The notes: generated from the letters alone by a model not told the origin. 40,917 nucleotides of DNA from Hyphomicrobiales bacterium (GCA_900466745.1 UBNE01000035.1:1-40917); one strand, 5' to 3'. Shown: positions 6,316 through 20,270, numbered from the stretch's first letter. Numbers and translations: made by a program.

Positions 6316-8940
6316 ATGGCCGTCGAACGCTACAACCCGAAGGAATCCGAGCCGAAATGGCGCGCCGTCTGGGAGGAGCGCAAGCTCTTCGAGACGAGGA
6401 ACGACGATACGCGCCCGAGCTACTACGTCCTCGAGATGTTCCCCTATCCGTCGGGGCGCATCCATATGGGCCATGTCCGCAACTATGCGATGGGCGACGT
6501 GGTGGCCCGCTACAAGCGCGCCAAGGGTTTCTCGGTGCTGCATCCGATGGGCTGGGACGCCTTCGGCCTGCCAGCCGAGAACGCCGCCAAGCAGAAGAAG
6601 GTCCATCCGCGCGAATGGACCTATGAGAACATCGCGACCATGCGCAAGCAGCTCAAGTCGATGGGCCTGTCGCTCGACTGGAGCCGCGAGCTCGCCACCT
6701 GCGACCCGAGCTATTATCGCCACCAGCAGAAGATGTTCCTGGACTTCCTCAAGGCCGGGCTGGTCGACCGCAAGACCGCCAAGGTCAACTGGGACCCGGT
6801 CGACGAGACGGTGCTGGCGAACGAGCAGGTCATCGACGGCCGCGGCTGGCGCTCCGGCGCGCCGGTCGAGATCCGCGAGCTGACCCAGTGGTTCTTCAGG
6901 ATCACCGCCTTCGGCCAGGAGCTGAACGACGCGCTCGACGGGTTGACGCGCTGGCCCGAGAAGGTCCGGCTGATGCAGAAGAACTGGATCGGCCGCTCGG
7001 AAGGGCTTCTGGTTCGTTTCGCCCTCGAATCGGATGCCGCCGGCACCGACGAGGTCGAGGTCTACACGACCCGGCCCGACACGCTGTTCGGCGCGAAATT
7101 CGTCGCCGTCGCCGCCGATCACCCGATCGCCAAGGCCCTCGCCGCGAAGAGCCCGCAGCTCCAGGCCTTCATCGCGGACTGCAAGCACACCGGCACGGCC
7201 CAGGAGGCCATCGACAAGGCGGAGAAGCTCGGCTTCGACACCGGCCTGCGGGCCGTCCACCCCTTCGACCCGAACTGGACCCTGCCGGTCTATGTCGCGA
7301 ACTTCGTCCTGATGGAATACGGCACCGGCGCCATCTTCGGCTGCCCGGCGCATGACCAGCGCGACCTCGACTTCGTCAACAAATACGGCCTCGGCAACAC
7401 CCCCGTCGTCGCCCCCGAGGGCACGGATCCGGCGGCTTTCGTCGTCACCGACACCGCCTATGACGGCGACGGCCGCATGATCAATTCGCGCTTCCTCGAC
7501 GGCAAGACCATCGCGGAAGCCAAGGAGGAGGTCGCCCGCCGCCTCGAGAGCGAGATCCGCGGCAACCGCCCGGTCGGCCAGCGCAAGGTCAATTTCCGCC
7601 TGCGCGACTGGGGCGTCTCGCGCCAGCGCTACTGGGGCTGCCCGATCCCAATCATCCATTGTTCCGCCTGCGGAACGGTGCCCGTCCCGGACGCCGACCT
7701 GCCGGTGACGCTGCCGGACGACGTCTCCTTCGACAAGCCGGGCAATCCGCTCGACCATCACCCGACATGGAAGCACGTCGCCTGCCCGCAATGCGGCGCG
7801 CCGGCGCGCCGCGAGACGGACACGATGGACACCTTCGTCGATTCGTCCTGGTATTTCGCCCGCTTCACCGATCCGTGGCGCACCGAGAGCCCGACCGACC
7901 GCAAGGCGGTCGATCGCTTCCTGCCGGTCGACCAATATATCGGCGGCGTCGAGCATGCGATCCTGCACCTGCTCTATTCGCGCTTCTTCACCCGCGCCAT
8001 GAAGAAGACCGGCCATGCCGGGCTCGACGAGCCCTTCGCCGGCCTCTTCACCCAGGGCATGGTGGTGCACGAGACCTACCGCGCCGCGAATGGCGACTGG
8101 GTCGAGCCCGGCAATGTCCGCATCGAGACCGCCGGCAGCGACCGCAAGGGCTTCGACGTCGAGACCGGCGCGCCGATCACGATCGGCCCGATCGAGAAGA
8201 TGTCGAAGTCCAAGAAGAACGTCGTGGACCCGGACGACATTATCGCCTCCTATGGCGCCGACACCGCCCGCTGGTTCATGCTTTCCGACTCGCCGCCGGA
8301 TCGCGACGTGATCTGGACTGACGAGGGCGTTCAGGGTGCCGCCCGCTTCGTCCAGCGCCTGTGGCGCCTGATCGGCGAGATCGTCGAGCGGACCGGCGGC
8401 AAGGCCGCGCAGCCGGCGCAGAGCGGCGCGGCGGCGCTGGCGCTGCGCAAGGCCGCCCACCGCGCCCTCGACGCGGTCGGCGCCGATATCGAGCGGCTGG
8501 CTTTCAACCGCTGCGTCGCCCATGTCTACACGCTGACCAACGCCATCGGCAAAGCGCTCGACGCCGCGGCCGAGAAGCCGCAGCTCGACGCCGACGTCGC
8601 TTTCGCGCTGCACGAGGCCGCCGCCATCGTGACCCAGCTCGTCGCGCCGATGATGCCCCATCTGGCGGAGGAATGCTGGCATGCTCTCGGTCAGCCCGGC
8701 CTGGTCGGCGAGGCCGCCTGGCCCGTGGCCGACCCCGCCCTGCTGAAGGATGACGCGATCACGCTTCCCGTGCAGCTCAACGGCAAGAAGCGCGCGGAGG
8801 TGACTGTGCCGGCGGATGCCGATACGGTGGCCGTCGAAGCGGTGGTGCGCGCCGACGAGGCGGTGCAGCGAGCCCTTGAGGGGCGCGCCATCCGCAAGAT
8901 CATCGTGGTTCCCGGGAGAATCGTGAATGTCGTCGTCTGA
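6316..8940 (+). CDS. leuS: Leucine-tRNA ligase
   Basis: An 874-residue class I synthetase that charges tRNA-Leu. The start at 6316 gives M-A-V-E-R-Y-N-P, the family N-terminus. The HIGH signature reads H-M-G-H at residues 50-53, after P-Y-P-S-G-R-I. A CP1 editing insertion (about 220-420) includes [10 protein letters not shown]. The zinc-like cysteine pairs C-S-A-C and C-P-Q-C lie around 452-497, and KMSKS is intact at 628-632. The C-terminal anticodon-binding and LeuRS-specific domains are complete ([12 protein letters not shown], then V-Q-L-N-G-K-K-R). The 3' end overlaps lptE by 14 bases, so leuS, lptE and holA form one transcription unit. Confidence 0.98.
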   Translation: MAVERYNPKESEPKWRAVWEERKLFETRNDDTRPSYYVLEMFPYPSGRIHMGHVRNYAMGDVVARYKRAKGFSVLHPMGWDAFGLPAENAAKQKKVHPREWTYENIATMRKQLKSMGLSLDWSRELATCDPSYYRHQQKMFLDFLKAGLVDRKTAKVNWDPVDETVLANEQVIDGRGWRSGAPVEIRELTQWFFRITAFGQELNDALDGLTRWPEKVRLMQKNWIGRSEGLLVRFALESDAAGTDEVEVYTTRPDTLFGAKFVAVAADHPIAKALAAKSPQLQAFIADCKHTGTAQEAIDKAEKLGFDTGLRAVHPFDPNWTLPVYVANFVLMEYGTGAIFGCPAHDQRDLDFVNKYGLGNTPVVAPEGTDPAAFVVTDTAYDGDGRMINSRFLDGKTIAEAKEEVARRLESEIRGNRPVGQRKVNFRLRDWGVSRQRYWGCPIPIIHCSACGTVPVPDADLPVTLPDDVSFDKPGNPLDHHPTWKHVACPQCGAPARRETDTMDTFVDSSWYFARFTDPWRTESPTDRKAVDRFLPVDQYIGGVEHAILHLLYSRFFTRAMKKTGHAGLDEPFAGLFTQGMVVHETYRAANGDWVEPGNVRIETAGSDRKGFDVETGAPITIGPIEKMSKSKKNVVDPDDIIASYGADTARWFMLSDSPPDRDVIWTDEGVQGAARFVQRLWRLIGEIVERTGGKAAQPAQSGAAALALRKAAHRALDAVGADIERLAFNRCVAHVYTLTNAIGKALDAAAEKPQLDADVAFALHEAAAIVTQLVAPMMPHLAEECWHALGQPGLVGEAAWPVADPALLKDDAITLPVQLNGKKRAEVTVPADADTVAVEAVVRADEAVQRALEGRAIRKIIVVPGRIVNVVV

Positions 8941-9472
8941 CACCGCGGCGCAGATCATCCGGCCGAGCAGCCTGGCGCTGGCCGTGGCGCTGGGCCTGGC
9001 GGCGCTGGCGGGCGGCTGTTTCCGCCCGCTCTACGCCGAATCGACCGCCAGCACGGTCGGCGGCAGCGTCAGAAGCGCGCTGCGCAGCATCGAGTTCCCC
9101 GAGATCAAGGGGCTGATCGGCCATTATCTGCGCAACGAGCTGGTCTTCGAATTCGACGGCGGCAACGAGCCCGACGCCGCCAAAACCCTGAAATTCGACG
9201 CCAGCATCGCCGAATCGATCGAGGTCGTGACCGTCGACTACGCCAATGGCCGCGCCGATTCGGCGGTGCTCGTCGCCACCGCCACCTGGAAGGTCACCCG
9301 CAACGGCACGGGCGAGGTGGTGTCCTCCGGCACCAACTCCGTCCGCGAGCCTTACGAGCGCTCCTCGCAGCGCTTCGCGACGGTGCGCGCTGCCCGCGAC
9401 GCCCAGGTCCGCGCCGCGAAGAACCTGGCGAGTCTGATTCGCGGGCAGATCGCGGCCGACCTCACCTCCTGA
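8927..9472 (+). CDS. lptE: LPS assembly lipoprotein LptE
   Basis: A 181-residue outer-membrane lipoprotein that plugs the LptD barrel during lipopolysaccharide insertion. The N-terminus has a hydrophobic stretch followed by a lipobox L-A-G-G-C with the lipid-bearing C31, then F-R-P-L-Y, the hallmark of LptE. The alternating hydrophobic strands and [15 protein letters not shown] form the expected alpha/beta layer. Position between leuS and holA is conserved across proteobacteria and supports the call despite weak primary conservation of the family. Its start lies inside the end of leuS (14-base overlap), suggesting translational coupling. Confidence 0.92.
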   Translation: MSSSDTAAQIIRPSSLALAVALGLAALAGGCFRPLYAESTASTVGGSVRSALRSIEFPEIKGLIGHYLRNELVFEFDGGNEPDAAKTLKFDASIAESIEVVTVDYANGRADSAVLVATATWKVTRNGTGEVVSSGTNSVREPYERSSQRFATVRAARDAQVRAAKNLASLIRGQIAADLTS

Positions 9473-9478
9473 TTCGCC

Positions 9479-10507
9479 ATGGTCGCGATCAAGGCGCATG
9501 AAGCCGACCGCACGCTCGCGCGCCTCGACCCGGCCTGGCGCCTGGTGCTGTTCTACGGCCCCGATACCGGCCTCGTCTCGGAGCGGGCCGGCCATCTCGC
9601 CCGCAAGAGCGTCGACGATCCCGACGACGCCTTCCAGCTCATCCGCATGGATGGGGACGCGGTCGCCGCCGACCCGTTGAAGCTGGTCGACGAGGCCAAT
9701 ACCATCGGCCTTTTCGGCGGCCGGCGCGCGATCCGCGTTTCCGCGACGACGAAGCCCCTGCTGGCCGCCGTCGAGCCTCTCCTGGCGACGCCCTCCCAGG
9801 ACGCCCTCGTCATCGTCGAAGCCGGCGACCTGCAGCGCAGCAACCCGCTGCGGACCGCCTGCGAAAGGGCCAAAAGCGCGCTGGTGGTGCCCTGCTATGG
9901 CGACGCCGCCCGGGATCTCGGCGCGATCATCGACGAGATGGTCCGCGCCGCCGGCAAAAGCATCGACCGCAATGCGCGGGACCACCTCGCCGGGCTCCTC
10001 GGCGGCGACCGCCAGACCTCCCGGCGCGAGATCGAGAAGCTGCTGCTCTATCTCGGCGAGGAGCGCATGGTCACCGAAGACCATATCGACGCCGTCGTCG
10101 GCGATACCGCCCAGCGCGAGCAGGCGATGCTGGTCGACGCGGTCTTCGCCGGAAAGCTATCCGTCCTGGACCTCGCCCAGGCGAAGCTCGCCAGCGAAGG
10201 GCTCGACCCCGGCGTGATGCTCGGCGCGGTGCTGCGGCAGGCCCTGGCCCTGCTCAAGGCCCGGCAGAGCGTCGATGCGGGGCGCGGCGTCAGGGACGTC
10301 GTCGGCACGATGCGCCTGCCCTATCCGCGGATCGCCACCACCGAGGCGGCGCTCAACGCCTGGAGCAGCGCGCGCTTGACGGAAGCCGTCGCGGTGCTGG
10401 GCAGCGCCGTGCTGGCGACCCGCCAGAACAGCGAAACGGGCCGCGCGACCGCGACCCGTGCCTTGTGGACCCTGGCGCGGCTCAGCCGCAGCAACCGGGG
10501 CGATTGA
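9479..10507 (+). CDS. holA: DNA polymerase III subunit delta
   Basis: A 342-residue clamp-loader subunit that opens the beta sliding clamp. The N-terminal domain has the degenerate AAA+ pattern (L-V-L-F-Y-G-P-D-T-G-L-V-S-E-R, then N-T-I-G-L-F-G-G-R-R). The middle carries G-G-D-R-Q-T-S-R-R-E-I-E-K-L-L-L-Y, typical of HolA. The C-terminal collar helices follow (L-A-Q-A-K-L-A-S-E-G-L-D-P-G-V-M-L-G). Its start is 6 bases after lptE. Its stop codon abuts that of convergent parB with no base between. Confidence 0.94.
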   Translation: MVAIKAHEADRTLARLDPAWRLVLFYGPDTGLVSERAGHLARKSVDDPDDAFQLIRMDGDAVAADPLKLVDEANTIGLFGGRRAIRVSATTKPLLAAVEPLLATPSQDALVIVEAGDLQRSNPLRTACERAKSALVVPCYGDAARDLGAIIDEMVRAAGKSIDRNARDHLAGLLGGDRQTSRREIEKLLLYLGEERMVTEDHIDAVVGDTAQREQAMLVDAVFAGKLSVLDLAQAKLASEGLDPGVMLGAVLRQALALLKARQSVDAGRGVRDVVGTMRLPYPRIATTEAALNAWSSARLTEAVAVLGSAVLATRQNSETGRATATRALWTLARLSRSNRGD

Positions 10508-11395
10508 TCACGCCTTCAGGCGGCGGCAGAGCGTATCGAGCTGTTCCAGTGTCTTGTAGGCGATCCTGACCTCGCCCGCGCCGCTCGCGCGGTGGGAAAT
10601 CGTGACCGAGAGGCCGAGCGCCTCTTCCAGCGCCCTCTCCAGAGCGCGCGTATCCGCATCCTTCTCCGGGCGGGGTTTCGCGGCCACGGCGCTCTTGGTC
10701 TCGCCCCGCGCCTCTTCCTGGACCACCCGCTCGATATCGCGAACGCTCATGCCTTCCGCGACGATCTTCTTCGCCATCAGTTCCGGATCCGAAACGGACA
10801 GCAGCGCCCGCGCATGGCCCGCCGAAACGGCGCCCTCGCTGACCATCTTCCGCACCTGCTCCGGCAGCTTGGACAGGCGCAGCGTGTTGGCGACATGGCT
10901 GCGGCTCTTGCCGATGACGCGGGCCAGGTCGTTCTGGGTGTAGTTGAATTCGGCGATCAGGCGTTCATAGCCCGCCGCCTCTTCCATCGGATTGAGGTCG
11001 GAGCGCTGGACGTTCTCGACGATGGCGATCTCGAGCGCCTCGCGGTCGTCGGCCTCGACCAGGATGACCGGCACGTCGTGCAGCTCGGCGCGCTGCGCCG
11101 CCCGCCAGCGCCGCTCTCCGGCGATGATCTCATAGGCGTCGATCATCCCCGGCAGGGACCGCACGATGATCGGCTGCAGGATGCCGCGTTCACGGATCGA
11201 GGCCGTCAGGTCGTCGAGATCGCCCTCCGCGAAGTTGCGGCGCGGGTTGCGCGCGCTCGGACGCAGGAACTCGACCGGGACCCGGCGCTGTCCGCGCGCC
11301 CGCTCGATCGCGCCGATCTCATCTCCGACATCGCCGATCAGCGCCGCCAACCCGCGGCCAAGGCGGGAACGCCCCTGTTCTTCGGCCATCGCCAT
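10508..11395 (-). CDS. parB: Chromosome partitioning protein ParB
   Basis: A 295-residue CTP-dependent DNA clamp that loads at parS and spreads along the origin region. The order is a basic N-terminal R-L-G-R-G-L-A-A-L-I that recruits ParA, the ParB/Srx domain with G-E-R-R-W-R-A at 93-99 (CTP-binding C2 box) and E-N-V-Q-R-S-D-L-N-P-M-E-E-A at 127-140, a helix-turn-helix about 151-178 that reads parS, and a C-terminal dimer domain ending L-D-T-L-C-R-R-L-K-A. An ATG at 11389 is an alternative start two codons in. It follows parA by 29 bases in the mnmE-mnmG-rsmG-parA-parB operon. Confidence 0.97.
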   Translation of the reverse strand: MAMAEEQGRSRLGRGLAALIGDVGDEIGAIERARGQRRVPVEFLRPSARNPRRNFAEGDLDDLTASIRERGILQPIIVRSLPGMIDAYEIIAGERRWRAAQRAELHDVPVILVEADDREALEIAIVENVQRSDLNPMEEAAGYERLIAEFNYTQNDLARVIGKSRSHVANTLRLSKLPEQVRKMVSEGAVSAGHARALLSVSDPELMAKKIVAEGMSVRDIERVVQEEARGETKSAVAAKPRPEKDADTRALERALEEALGLSVTISHRASGAGEVRIAYKTLEQLDTLCRRLKA

Positions 11396-11424
11396 CCCTC
11401 GTCAACCTCTGCTTGTTCGTCGAA

Positions 11425-12255
11425 TCACGCGGCCGCCCGCAGGGCGCGCTCGCGCTTGATCACTTCCGAGGCCAGCCGCAGATAGGCCTGCGAGCCGGAG
11501 CAGCGCAGGTCGTAGAGCAAGGCCGGCTTGCCATAGGAAGGCGCCTCCGAAATCCGCACATTGCGCGGAATCACCGTCTCGTAGACCTTGTCGCCGAGGA
11601 AGCTCTTCACATCGGCCATGACCTGGCCGGAAAGATTGTTGCGCGGGTCGAACATGGTCAGCACCACGCCCTGGATGATCAGGCGCGGATTGAGTCCGGC
11701 CCGGACCTGCTCGACGGTCTTCAAGAGCTGGCTCAGGCCCTCGAGCGCGAAGAACTCGCACTGCAAGGGCACCAGCACCGCATCCGCCGCGGTCATGGCG
11801 TTGATGGTGATCAGGCTGAGCGAGGGCGGGCAATCGATCAGCACATAGGTCAGGTCCTGGCAGCGCTGGTCGTAGACCAGCTCGTCGATCGCGTTCTTGA
11901 GGCGGTGGGCCCGGTCCTTGGCCGAAGCGATCTCCAGCTCGACGCCGAGCAGGTCCAGCGTCGAGGGCGCCAGCGACAGCCCTGGTACGGCGGTGGGCTG
12001 CAGGGCCTGGCCGAGGCCGACATCGCCGCACAGGACGTCATAGGTCGAGGATTTGCGGCTGCGCCGATCGACGCCGAGCCCGGTCGAGGCATTGCCCTGC
12101 GGGTCGAGGTCGACGATCAGCACCTTCTCGCCGATCGCCGCCAGCGCCGTGCCGAGATTGATCGCCGTCGTGGTCTTGCCGACGCCGCCCTTCTGGTTCG
12201 CAAGCGCGATCACGCGCGGGCGGCGCGGCGTGGACACGGATCTGACGTCTGTCAT
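11425..12255 (-). CDS. parA: Chromosome partitioning ATPase ParA
   Basis: A 276-residue deviant-Walker ATPase that forms DNA-bound gradients moving ParB-parS complexes. Walker A is K-G-G-V-G-K-T-T at 22-29 with the signature lysine, Walker A' is D-L-D-P-Q-G-N at 49-55, and Walker B is Y-V-L-I-D-C-P-P-S-L. The motif R-N-V-R-I-S-E-A-P-S-Y-G-K-P marks the Soj/chromosomal ParA group. Its start overlaps the rsmG stop by four bases (ATGA), so the two are translationally coupled. Confidence 0.97.
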   Translation of the reverse strand: MTDVRSVSTPRRPRVIALANQKGGVGKTTTAINLGTALAAIGEKVLIVDLDPQGNASTGLGVDRRSRKSSTYDVLCGDVGLGQALQPTAVPGLSLAPSTLDLLGVELEIASAKDRAHRLKNAIDELVYDQRCQDLTYVLIDCPPSLSLITINAMTAADAVLVPLQCEFFALEGLSQLLKTVEQVRAGLNPRLIIQGVVLTMFDPRNNLSGQVMADVKSFLGDKVYETVIPRNVRISEAPSYGKPALLYDLRCSGSQAYLRLASEVIKRERALRAAA

Positions 12256-12899
12256 GGATCGGCTCGTCTCTCGGCCGAGCGAACCAGCAGGATGCGCGCG
12301 GCGTCGTCAGTCACGGAAGAAACGGTTGTTGCCTGAATCTTCCAATATCTGGCCGAGTCGGTCAATTCCGTATCTAGATGTTGTCCCTTGGGAAAGAGGC
12401 CGAGCGCCCCCGTTCTCAACAGCTCTTCGCACCAGTCGAGCAATTGGCTCAGCGGAGCGAGGGCGCGGGCCGTCACCACCTCGACGTTTCCGGCAAAACT
12501 GCCGACCACCTGCTCGATCCGGGCCGGATGGACCTGGACCCGCGCGCCGGTCACGCGCGCCGCGTGGCGCAGAAAAGCGCATTTGCGGGCGTTGCTTTCG
12601 ACCAGATCGATCTGCCCGGCGCCGCGTTCCGCCAGGCAGATGCCGATCACCAGCCCGGGAAAGCCGCCGCCCGAACCGAGATCGAGCCAGCGCTCCCGCT
12701 CCGCCGCGAGATTGAAGAGCTGGAGCGAGTCGGCGATATGGCGCGTCCAGACATCGGCGAGCGTGGCGGACGAGACCAGATTTTTCGCCGCCTGCCAGCG
12801 TTCGAGCTCCGCCACAAGAAGCGCGAGGCGCTCCTCTGTTTCACGTGAAACAGGCGTCAAGCGTAAAGCATGCTGGCGATCGCTTTTATCAACAGTCAC
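12252..12899 (-). CDS. rsmG: 16S rRNA (guanine-N7) methyltransferase RsmG
   Basis: A 215-residue SAM-dependent enzyme that methylates a 16S rRNA guanine near the decoding centre (G527 in E. coli numbering). The SAM motif [12 protein letters not shown] is at 71-82, followed by [11 protein letters not shown] and later V-T-A-R-A-L-A-P-L. Near the N-terminus V-S-R-E-T (17-21) is encoded by a perfect parS sequence, so the gene doubles as the centromere carrier. It overlaps mnmG by four bases upstream and parA by four bases downstream. Confidence 0.96.
   Translation of the reverse strand: MTVDKSDRQHALRLTPVSRETEERLALLVAELERWQAAKNLVSSATLADVWTRHIADSLQLFNLAAERERWLDLGSGGGFPGLVIGICLAERGAGQIDLVESNARKCAFLRHAARVTGARVQVHPARIEQVVGSFAGNVEVVTARALAPLSQLLDWCEELLRTGALGLFPKGQHLDTELTDSARYWKIQATTVSSVTDDAARILLVRSAERRADP
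12837..12852. other. parS: parS centromere site (perfect consensus) inside rsmG
   Basis: The 16-base palindrome TGTTTCACGTGAAACA matches the bacterial parS consensus exactly. It lies in the rsmG coding region, covering the last base of codon 16 and codons 17-21 (V-S-R-E-T), directly upstream of parA and parB. ParB is known to nucleate on this sequence and spread to neighbouring DNA. It is about 8.7 kb from the probable oriC. Confidence 0.95.
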
Positions 12900-14782
12900 G
12901 GCGCGCCTGTGGACAAGCTGGCCGAACGGCTCTTGCGGGCATGGGCCGCCAGCAGGGTCAGCGCCGCCGGCGTCATGCCCTCGATCTTGCCGGCCTGCGC
13001 CAGATCGGCCGGCCGGATCGCTTCGAGCTTCGCCTTGATCTCGTTGGAAAGGCCGGAGATCGCGGCGAAATCGAGATCCCCGGGCATCTTCAGCGCCTGA
13101 TCGCGGCGATAGGCTTCGATCTCCGCCGCCTGCCGGTCGAGATAGACCGCGTAGACGGCGTCGGCGCTCACGCGATCGACCACCGCGGCGGAATAGGCCT
13201 TCAGCTCCGGCCAGACAGCGGCGAGCTGCGCGAAGGCGATGTCCGGATGGGACAGGATCTGATAGGCGCTGCGCCGCAGCCCGTCGCGATTGAGCTGCAG
13301 CCCTGCGGCTTCGGCCTGCTGCGGCGTCAGGTGCAGAGCCCGGAGCGTCGCGCGCAGGCGTTCGATCTCGCTATGGCGCGCCTGGAAGGCCGCTAGCCGC
13401 GCCGAGCCGACGATTCCCAGCGCCCGGCCGGACATCGTCAGGCGTTCATCGGCGTTGTCGACGCGCAGCGACAGGCGGAACTCGGCGCGCGAGGTGAACA
13501 TCCGATACGGTTCCGTAACGCCATGCGTCACCAGATCGTCGACCAGCACGCCGATATAGGACTGAGCCCGGTCAAACACCGTCGGCGTGGCGCCGCCCGC
13601 CAGCCGCGCGGCGTTCAGGCCCGCGAGCAGCCCCTGCGCCCCGGCCTCCTCATAGCCGGTCGTCCCGTTGATCTGCCCCGCCAGGAACAGGCCGGCGACG
13701 GCGCGCGTCTCGAGGGTATTGCGAAGCGCGCGCGGGTCAACGAAATCATATTCGATCGCATAGCCCGGCCGCAGCATCGCCGCTCGTTCCAGGCCCGGAA
13801 TGGTCTTGAGCAGATCGCGCTGCACGTCCTCCGGCAGCGACGTCGAGATTCCGTTGGGATAGACCGTGTCGTCGTCGAGTCCTTCCGGCTCCAGAAAGAT
13901 CTGGTGGCCGTCCCGGTCGCCGAAGCGGCCGACCTTGTCCTCGATCGATGGGCAATAGCGCGGCCCCCTGCCCTCGATCTGGCCCGAGAACATCGGAGCC
14001 CGATGCAGATTGGCGCGGATCAGCGCGTGACTTGCCAGCGTGGTCCGGGTGATCCCGCAACAGATCTGCGGATTGACGATTGTCTCGGTCAGCGCCGAGA
14101 AGGGCTCGGGCGGGCTGTCGCCCGGCTGCATCTCGAGCCCGGCCCAGTCGATCGTGCGGCCGTCGAGCCGGGCGGGCGTGCCGGTCTTGAGGCGGCCCAG
14201 AGGGAAGCCGTGACGTTCCAGCGTCGCCGACAATCCCAGCGAAGGCGCCTCGCCGACGCGGCCGGCGGGAATCCTGGTTTCGCCGATATGCATCAGCCCG
14301 CGCAGGAAGGTTCCGGTCGTCAGCACGACCGTTCCGGTCCCGAATCGACGTCCATCCGCCAGCATGACCGCAACGACGCGGCCGGCCTCGATCTCCACAT
14401 CGAAGACCTCGCCGGCCACGATATCGAGATTCGGCTGCTCCGCGAGCAGCGCCTGGACCGCTTGCCTGTAGAGCTTGCGGTCGGCCTGCGCGCGCGGGCC
14501 GCGCACCGCCGGCCCCTTGCGCCGGTTGAGCATGCGGAACTGGATGCCGCCCAGATCGGCGGCGCGCGCCATCAAGCCGTCGAGCGCGTCGATCTCCCGC
14601 ACCAGATGCCCCTTGCCGAGCCCGCCGATCGCCGGATTGCAGGACATCACGCCGACCGTGGCCGGCTGATGCGTTACCAGGGCGGTGCGGGCTCCGTAAC
14701 GGGCGGCGGCGGCCGCGGCCTCGGCTCCGGCATGGCCTCCGCCGACGACCACGACATCGTAGGATCGCGCGAGAACTGACAT
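12896..14782 (-). CDS. mnmG: tRNA uridine-5-carboxymethylaminomethyl modification enzyme MnmG
   Basis: A 628-residue FAD enzyme that works with MnmE to place the cmnm5 group on wobble uridine-34. The FAD Rossmann motif [12 protein letters not shown] begins near residue 12. Other family blocks are [14 protein letters not shown], the [18 protein letters not shown] block, the cysteine pair I-C-C-G-I-T, and [12 protein letters not shown]. The start at 14782 (M-S-V-L-A-R-S-Y-D) was chosen over an ATG at 14818 because the FAD strand should follow at once. It lies 69 bases after mnmE and overlaps rsmG by four bases. Confidence 0.97.
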   Translation of the reverse strand: MSVLARSYDVVVVGGGHAGAEAAAAAARYGARTALVTHQPATVGVMSCNPAIGGLGKGHLVREIDALDGLMARAADLGGIQFRMLNRRKGPAVRGPRAQADRKLYRQAVQALLAEQPNLDIVAGEVFDVEIEAGRVVAVMLADGRRFGTGTVVLTTGTFLRGLMHIGETRIPAGRVGEAPSLGLSATLERHGFPLGRLKTGTPARLDGRTIDWAGLEMQPGDSPPEPFSALTETIVNPQICCGITRTTLASHALIRANLHRAPMFSGQIEGRGPRYCPSIEDKVGRFGDRDGHQIFLEPEGLDDDTVYPNGISTSLPEDVQRDLLKTIPGLERAAMLRPGYAIEYDFVDPRALRNTLETRAVAGLFLAGQINGTTGYEEAGAQGLLAGLNAARLAGGATPTVFDRAQSYIGVLVDDLVTHGVTEPYRMFTSRAEFRLSLRVDNADERLTMSGRALGIVGSARLAAFQARHSEIERLRATLRALHLTPQQAEAAGLQLNRDGLRRSAYQILSHPDIAFAQLAAVWPELKAYSAAVVDRVSADAVYAVYLDRQAAEIEAYRRDQALKMPGDLDFAAISGLSNEIKAKLEAIRPADLAQAGKIEGMTPAALTLLAAHARKSRSASLSTGAP

Positions 14783-14851
14783 GCCGATTTCGCTAGCGAA
14801 GCCGGGCGGGGCGGTCAATCGTCCTGTGGCCGGCGCGCGGCGCCGCGCTTC

Positions 14852-16165
14852 TCATTTGCCGATGCAGAACCCGGCGAACAGCGTGTCGAGCACGTCCTCG
14901 ACCCCGATCCGCCCGACGAGCCGCTCCAGCGCCGAAACCGCCAGGCGCAGATCCTCGGCCGACAGCTCGCTCGGCCCGCCTCTGGATCGGGTCGCCCGCT
15001 CCAGCGCCGCGATCGCCGCGGCCACCGCGACGCGGTGCCGTTCGCGCGTCAGCAGGGCCGGTTCGTTCTGGCCCAGGCCGCGCAGATGCGCGACGATCGC
15101 CGACAGCAGTTCCGGCAGTCCTTCGCCGCTCCTGACCGAAATCGCCCGTTCGCCGGGCAAGGCCGTCCCGCCGAGGTCGGCCTTGGTCGCCACAGCGATC
15201 CGGGACTGGCTCTGCTCGATTCGATACGGCTCCGAATCGATGGCGCGCAATCCCAGAACCAGATCGGCCCGCTCCATCAGGGCCCGCGCCCGCCTGACCC
15301 CCTCCGCCTCGATCGGGTCGGTGCTCTCGCGCAGCCCCGCCGTGTCCATCAGCAGCACCGGCAGGCCTTCGAGGTCCAGCCGAACCTCCAGCGCATCCCG
15401 CGTCGTGCCCGCAACCGGGGAGACGATCGCGACGTCGCGCCGGGCCAGCGCGTTGAGCAGGCTCGACTTGCCGGCATTGGGCGGGCCGGCCAGGACCACG
15501 ACGAAACCCTCGCGCACCCGCTCGCCCATCGCGAAGCTGCCGAGCGCCTGGCGCAAGGAGAGCAGCACCGCCTCGGCGATATCCAGCGCCTCGTCCTGCA
15601 ACGGACCCGCGACGTCGCCCTCATCGGAAAAGTCGATCTCCGCCGCCAGCAGGGTCATCGCCTGCAGCAACTGCGCGCGCCATTGCTCCGCCAGCGTGCC
15701 GAGCGCGCCGTCCATCTGCCGCAACGCCTGTCGCCGCTGCCATTCCGTCTCCGAATCGATCAGATCGGCGAGACCTTCCACCGCGGCGAGGTCGAGCTTG
15801 CCCGCCTCGAAGGCGCGGCGGGTGAATTCCCCGGCTTCGGCCAGCCTGACCTGCGGTAGTGCCGTCAGATGCGTCAGTAGTGCCGCCAGCACCGCGCGCG
15901 AGCCATGCACATGAAATTCAACGACATCCTCCCCGGTGAAGCTGGTAGGACCGGGGAAGAACAGAACGAGTCCCTTGTCGATGACCCGGCCTTGCCGGTC
16001 GCGCAGCGCGCGCAGGGTCGCCTGCCGCGGCGGGGGCACGAGTCCGGCCGTCGTTTCGATGACGAATCGAACCCGCGCGCCCGAGACGCGCAGGACCGCG
16101 ACGCCGGCGCGGCCGGGTGCCGAGGAGAGCGCGACGATGGTAGGCTGGGCCGTCCGATCGATCAT
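14852..16165 (-). CDS. mnmE: tRNA modification GTPase MnmE
   Basis: A 437-residue GTPase, partner of MnmG. The N-terminal tetrahydrofolate-binding domain shows [13 protein letters not shown] and [13 protein letters not shown]. The inserted G domain has G-P-P-N-A-G-K-S at 227-234 and D-T-A-G-L-R-E at about 274-280. The C-terminus ends F-C-I-G-K with the catalytic cysteine at 434. First gene of the minus-strand operon. Only 32 bases separate its start from the divergent gene at 16198, so promoters probably extend into the coding regions. Confidence 0.97.
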   Translation of the reverse strand: MIDRTAQPTIVALSSAPGRAGVAVLRVSGARVRFVIETTAGLVPPPRQATLRALRDRQGRVIDKGLVLFFPGPTSFTGEDVVEFHVHGSRAVLAALLTHLTALPQVRLAEAGEFTRRAFEAGKLDLAAVEGLADLIDSETEWQRRQALRQMDGALGTLAEQWRAQLLQAMTLLAAEIDFSDEGDVAGPLQDEALDIAEAVLLSLRQALGSFAMGERVREGFVVVLAGPPNAGKSSLLNALARRDVAIVSPVAGTTRDALEVRLDLEGLPVLLMDTAGLRESTDPIEAEGVRRARALMERADLVLGLRAIDSEPYRIEQSQSRIAVATKADLGGTALPGERAISVRSGEGLPELLSAIVAHLRGLGQNEPALLTRERHRVAVAAAIAALERATRSRGGPSELSAEDLRLAVSALERLVGRIGVEDVLDTLFAGFCIGK

Positions 16166-16197
16166 GGTGCCGCCCCGGCGCTGGGAAGGAACGCCCG

Positions 16198-18201
<2,004 letters not shown>

Positions 18202-18295
18202 GACCCGCTCGGGGCCGCTCGCCGATCCTGGAACTTGCGGCATTCCGTTGAACCCCCAATCGCCATTGGGAAGGTCACGAAGCTCCAGAAATGCA

Positions 18296-18326
18296 AACGC
18301 CGCCGCTCATCATGAGCGGCGGCGCC
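18296..18326 (-). terminator. Probable rho gene terminator hairpin
   Basis: Arms CGCCGCCGCTCAT (18298-18310) and ATGAGCGGCGGCG (18312-18324) are perfectly complementary. Read on the minus strand, the stem is followed by TTTGCATTT. It lies between the convergent ends at 18201 and 18352, so it best serves rho. The T-tract is interrupted, so strength is uncertain. Confidence 0.7.
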
Positions 18327-18351
18327 GGAATCTGGCCTGATCGCGGAAGGA

Positions 18352-19617
<1,266 letters not shown>

Positions 19618-19835
19618 GGGGCACCCGGATCGTAATCGCCCCGCGACGGCGGGGTAGGGATGATACTGAAGTGATCGAGCTGGACCCGGACCGGGCCTGC
19701 GCGGGGGGAAGGCGCGCCATGAGCTGCTGCTGGCAGCGGGCTCACGAACAGTCGACTACAGGGAGGGCGCTGGAGAAGCGCGGCCATCTGATAACGGGAA
19801 TCGCGATCCGGCTCAAGCGGAAACGACAGCTTCCG

Positions 19836-20258
19836 TCAGAACGGTTTCACGATCACCAGAATGACGATACCCGCCATCAGCAGCGCCGGCACCTCGTTGA
19901 GAATGCGGTAGAAGCGCGCAGGCTTGTCGTTGCGGTCCTCGGCGAAGGCCCTGACCCGCCCGACGAGATAGCCATGGATGGCGGAGAGGATCAGCACCAG
20001 CAGGATCTTGGCATGCAGCCAGCCGCCCTTGAAGGCGAAGGCGTACCAGGCGAGGTAGAGCCCCAGCGCCCAGGTCGCGATCATCGCCGGGTTGATGATG
20101 CCCTTGAGCAGCCGCCGCTCCATGACCTTGAAGGTCTCCGACTGGATCGAGCCCGTCTGCGCCTCCGCATGATAGACCATCAGCCGCGGCAGATAGAGCA
20201 TCCCGGCCATCCATGCGATGACGGCCATGACGTGGAAGGCCTTGATCCATTCATACAC
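19836..20258 (-). CDS. hemJ: Protoporphyrinogen oxidase HemJ
   Basis: A 140-residue inner-membrane protein with about four transmembrane helices. HemJ oxidises protoporphyrinogen IX to protoporphyrin IX in most Gram-negative bacteria lacking HemG or HemY. The first helix has the conserved histidine H9 (W-I-K-A-F-H-V-M) and A-W-M-A-G-M-L-Y-L-P-R-L. The conserved lysine sits in W-L-H-A-K-I-L-L-V. It starts 12 bases after hemE ends, so they are co-transcribed for heme synthesis, and the hemE-hemJ-rho order is common in alphaproteobacteria. Confidence 0.92.
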   Translation of the reverse strand: MYEWIKAFHVMAVIAWMAGMLYLPRLMVYHAEAQTGSIQSETFKVMERRLLKGIINPAMIATWALGLYLAWYAFAFKGGWLHAKILLVLILSAIHGYLVGRVRAFAEDRNDKPARFYRILNEVPALLMAGIVILVIVKPF

Positions 20259-20270
20259 GGCGAGAGCTCC

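Noticed and set aside
6115..8958. A 947-codon open frame antisense to leuS.
   Set aside because: It mirrors the codon structure of leuS, is rich in Arg, Ala and Gly with no family motif, and is a normal shadow in GC-rich DNA.
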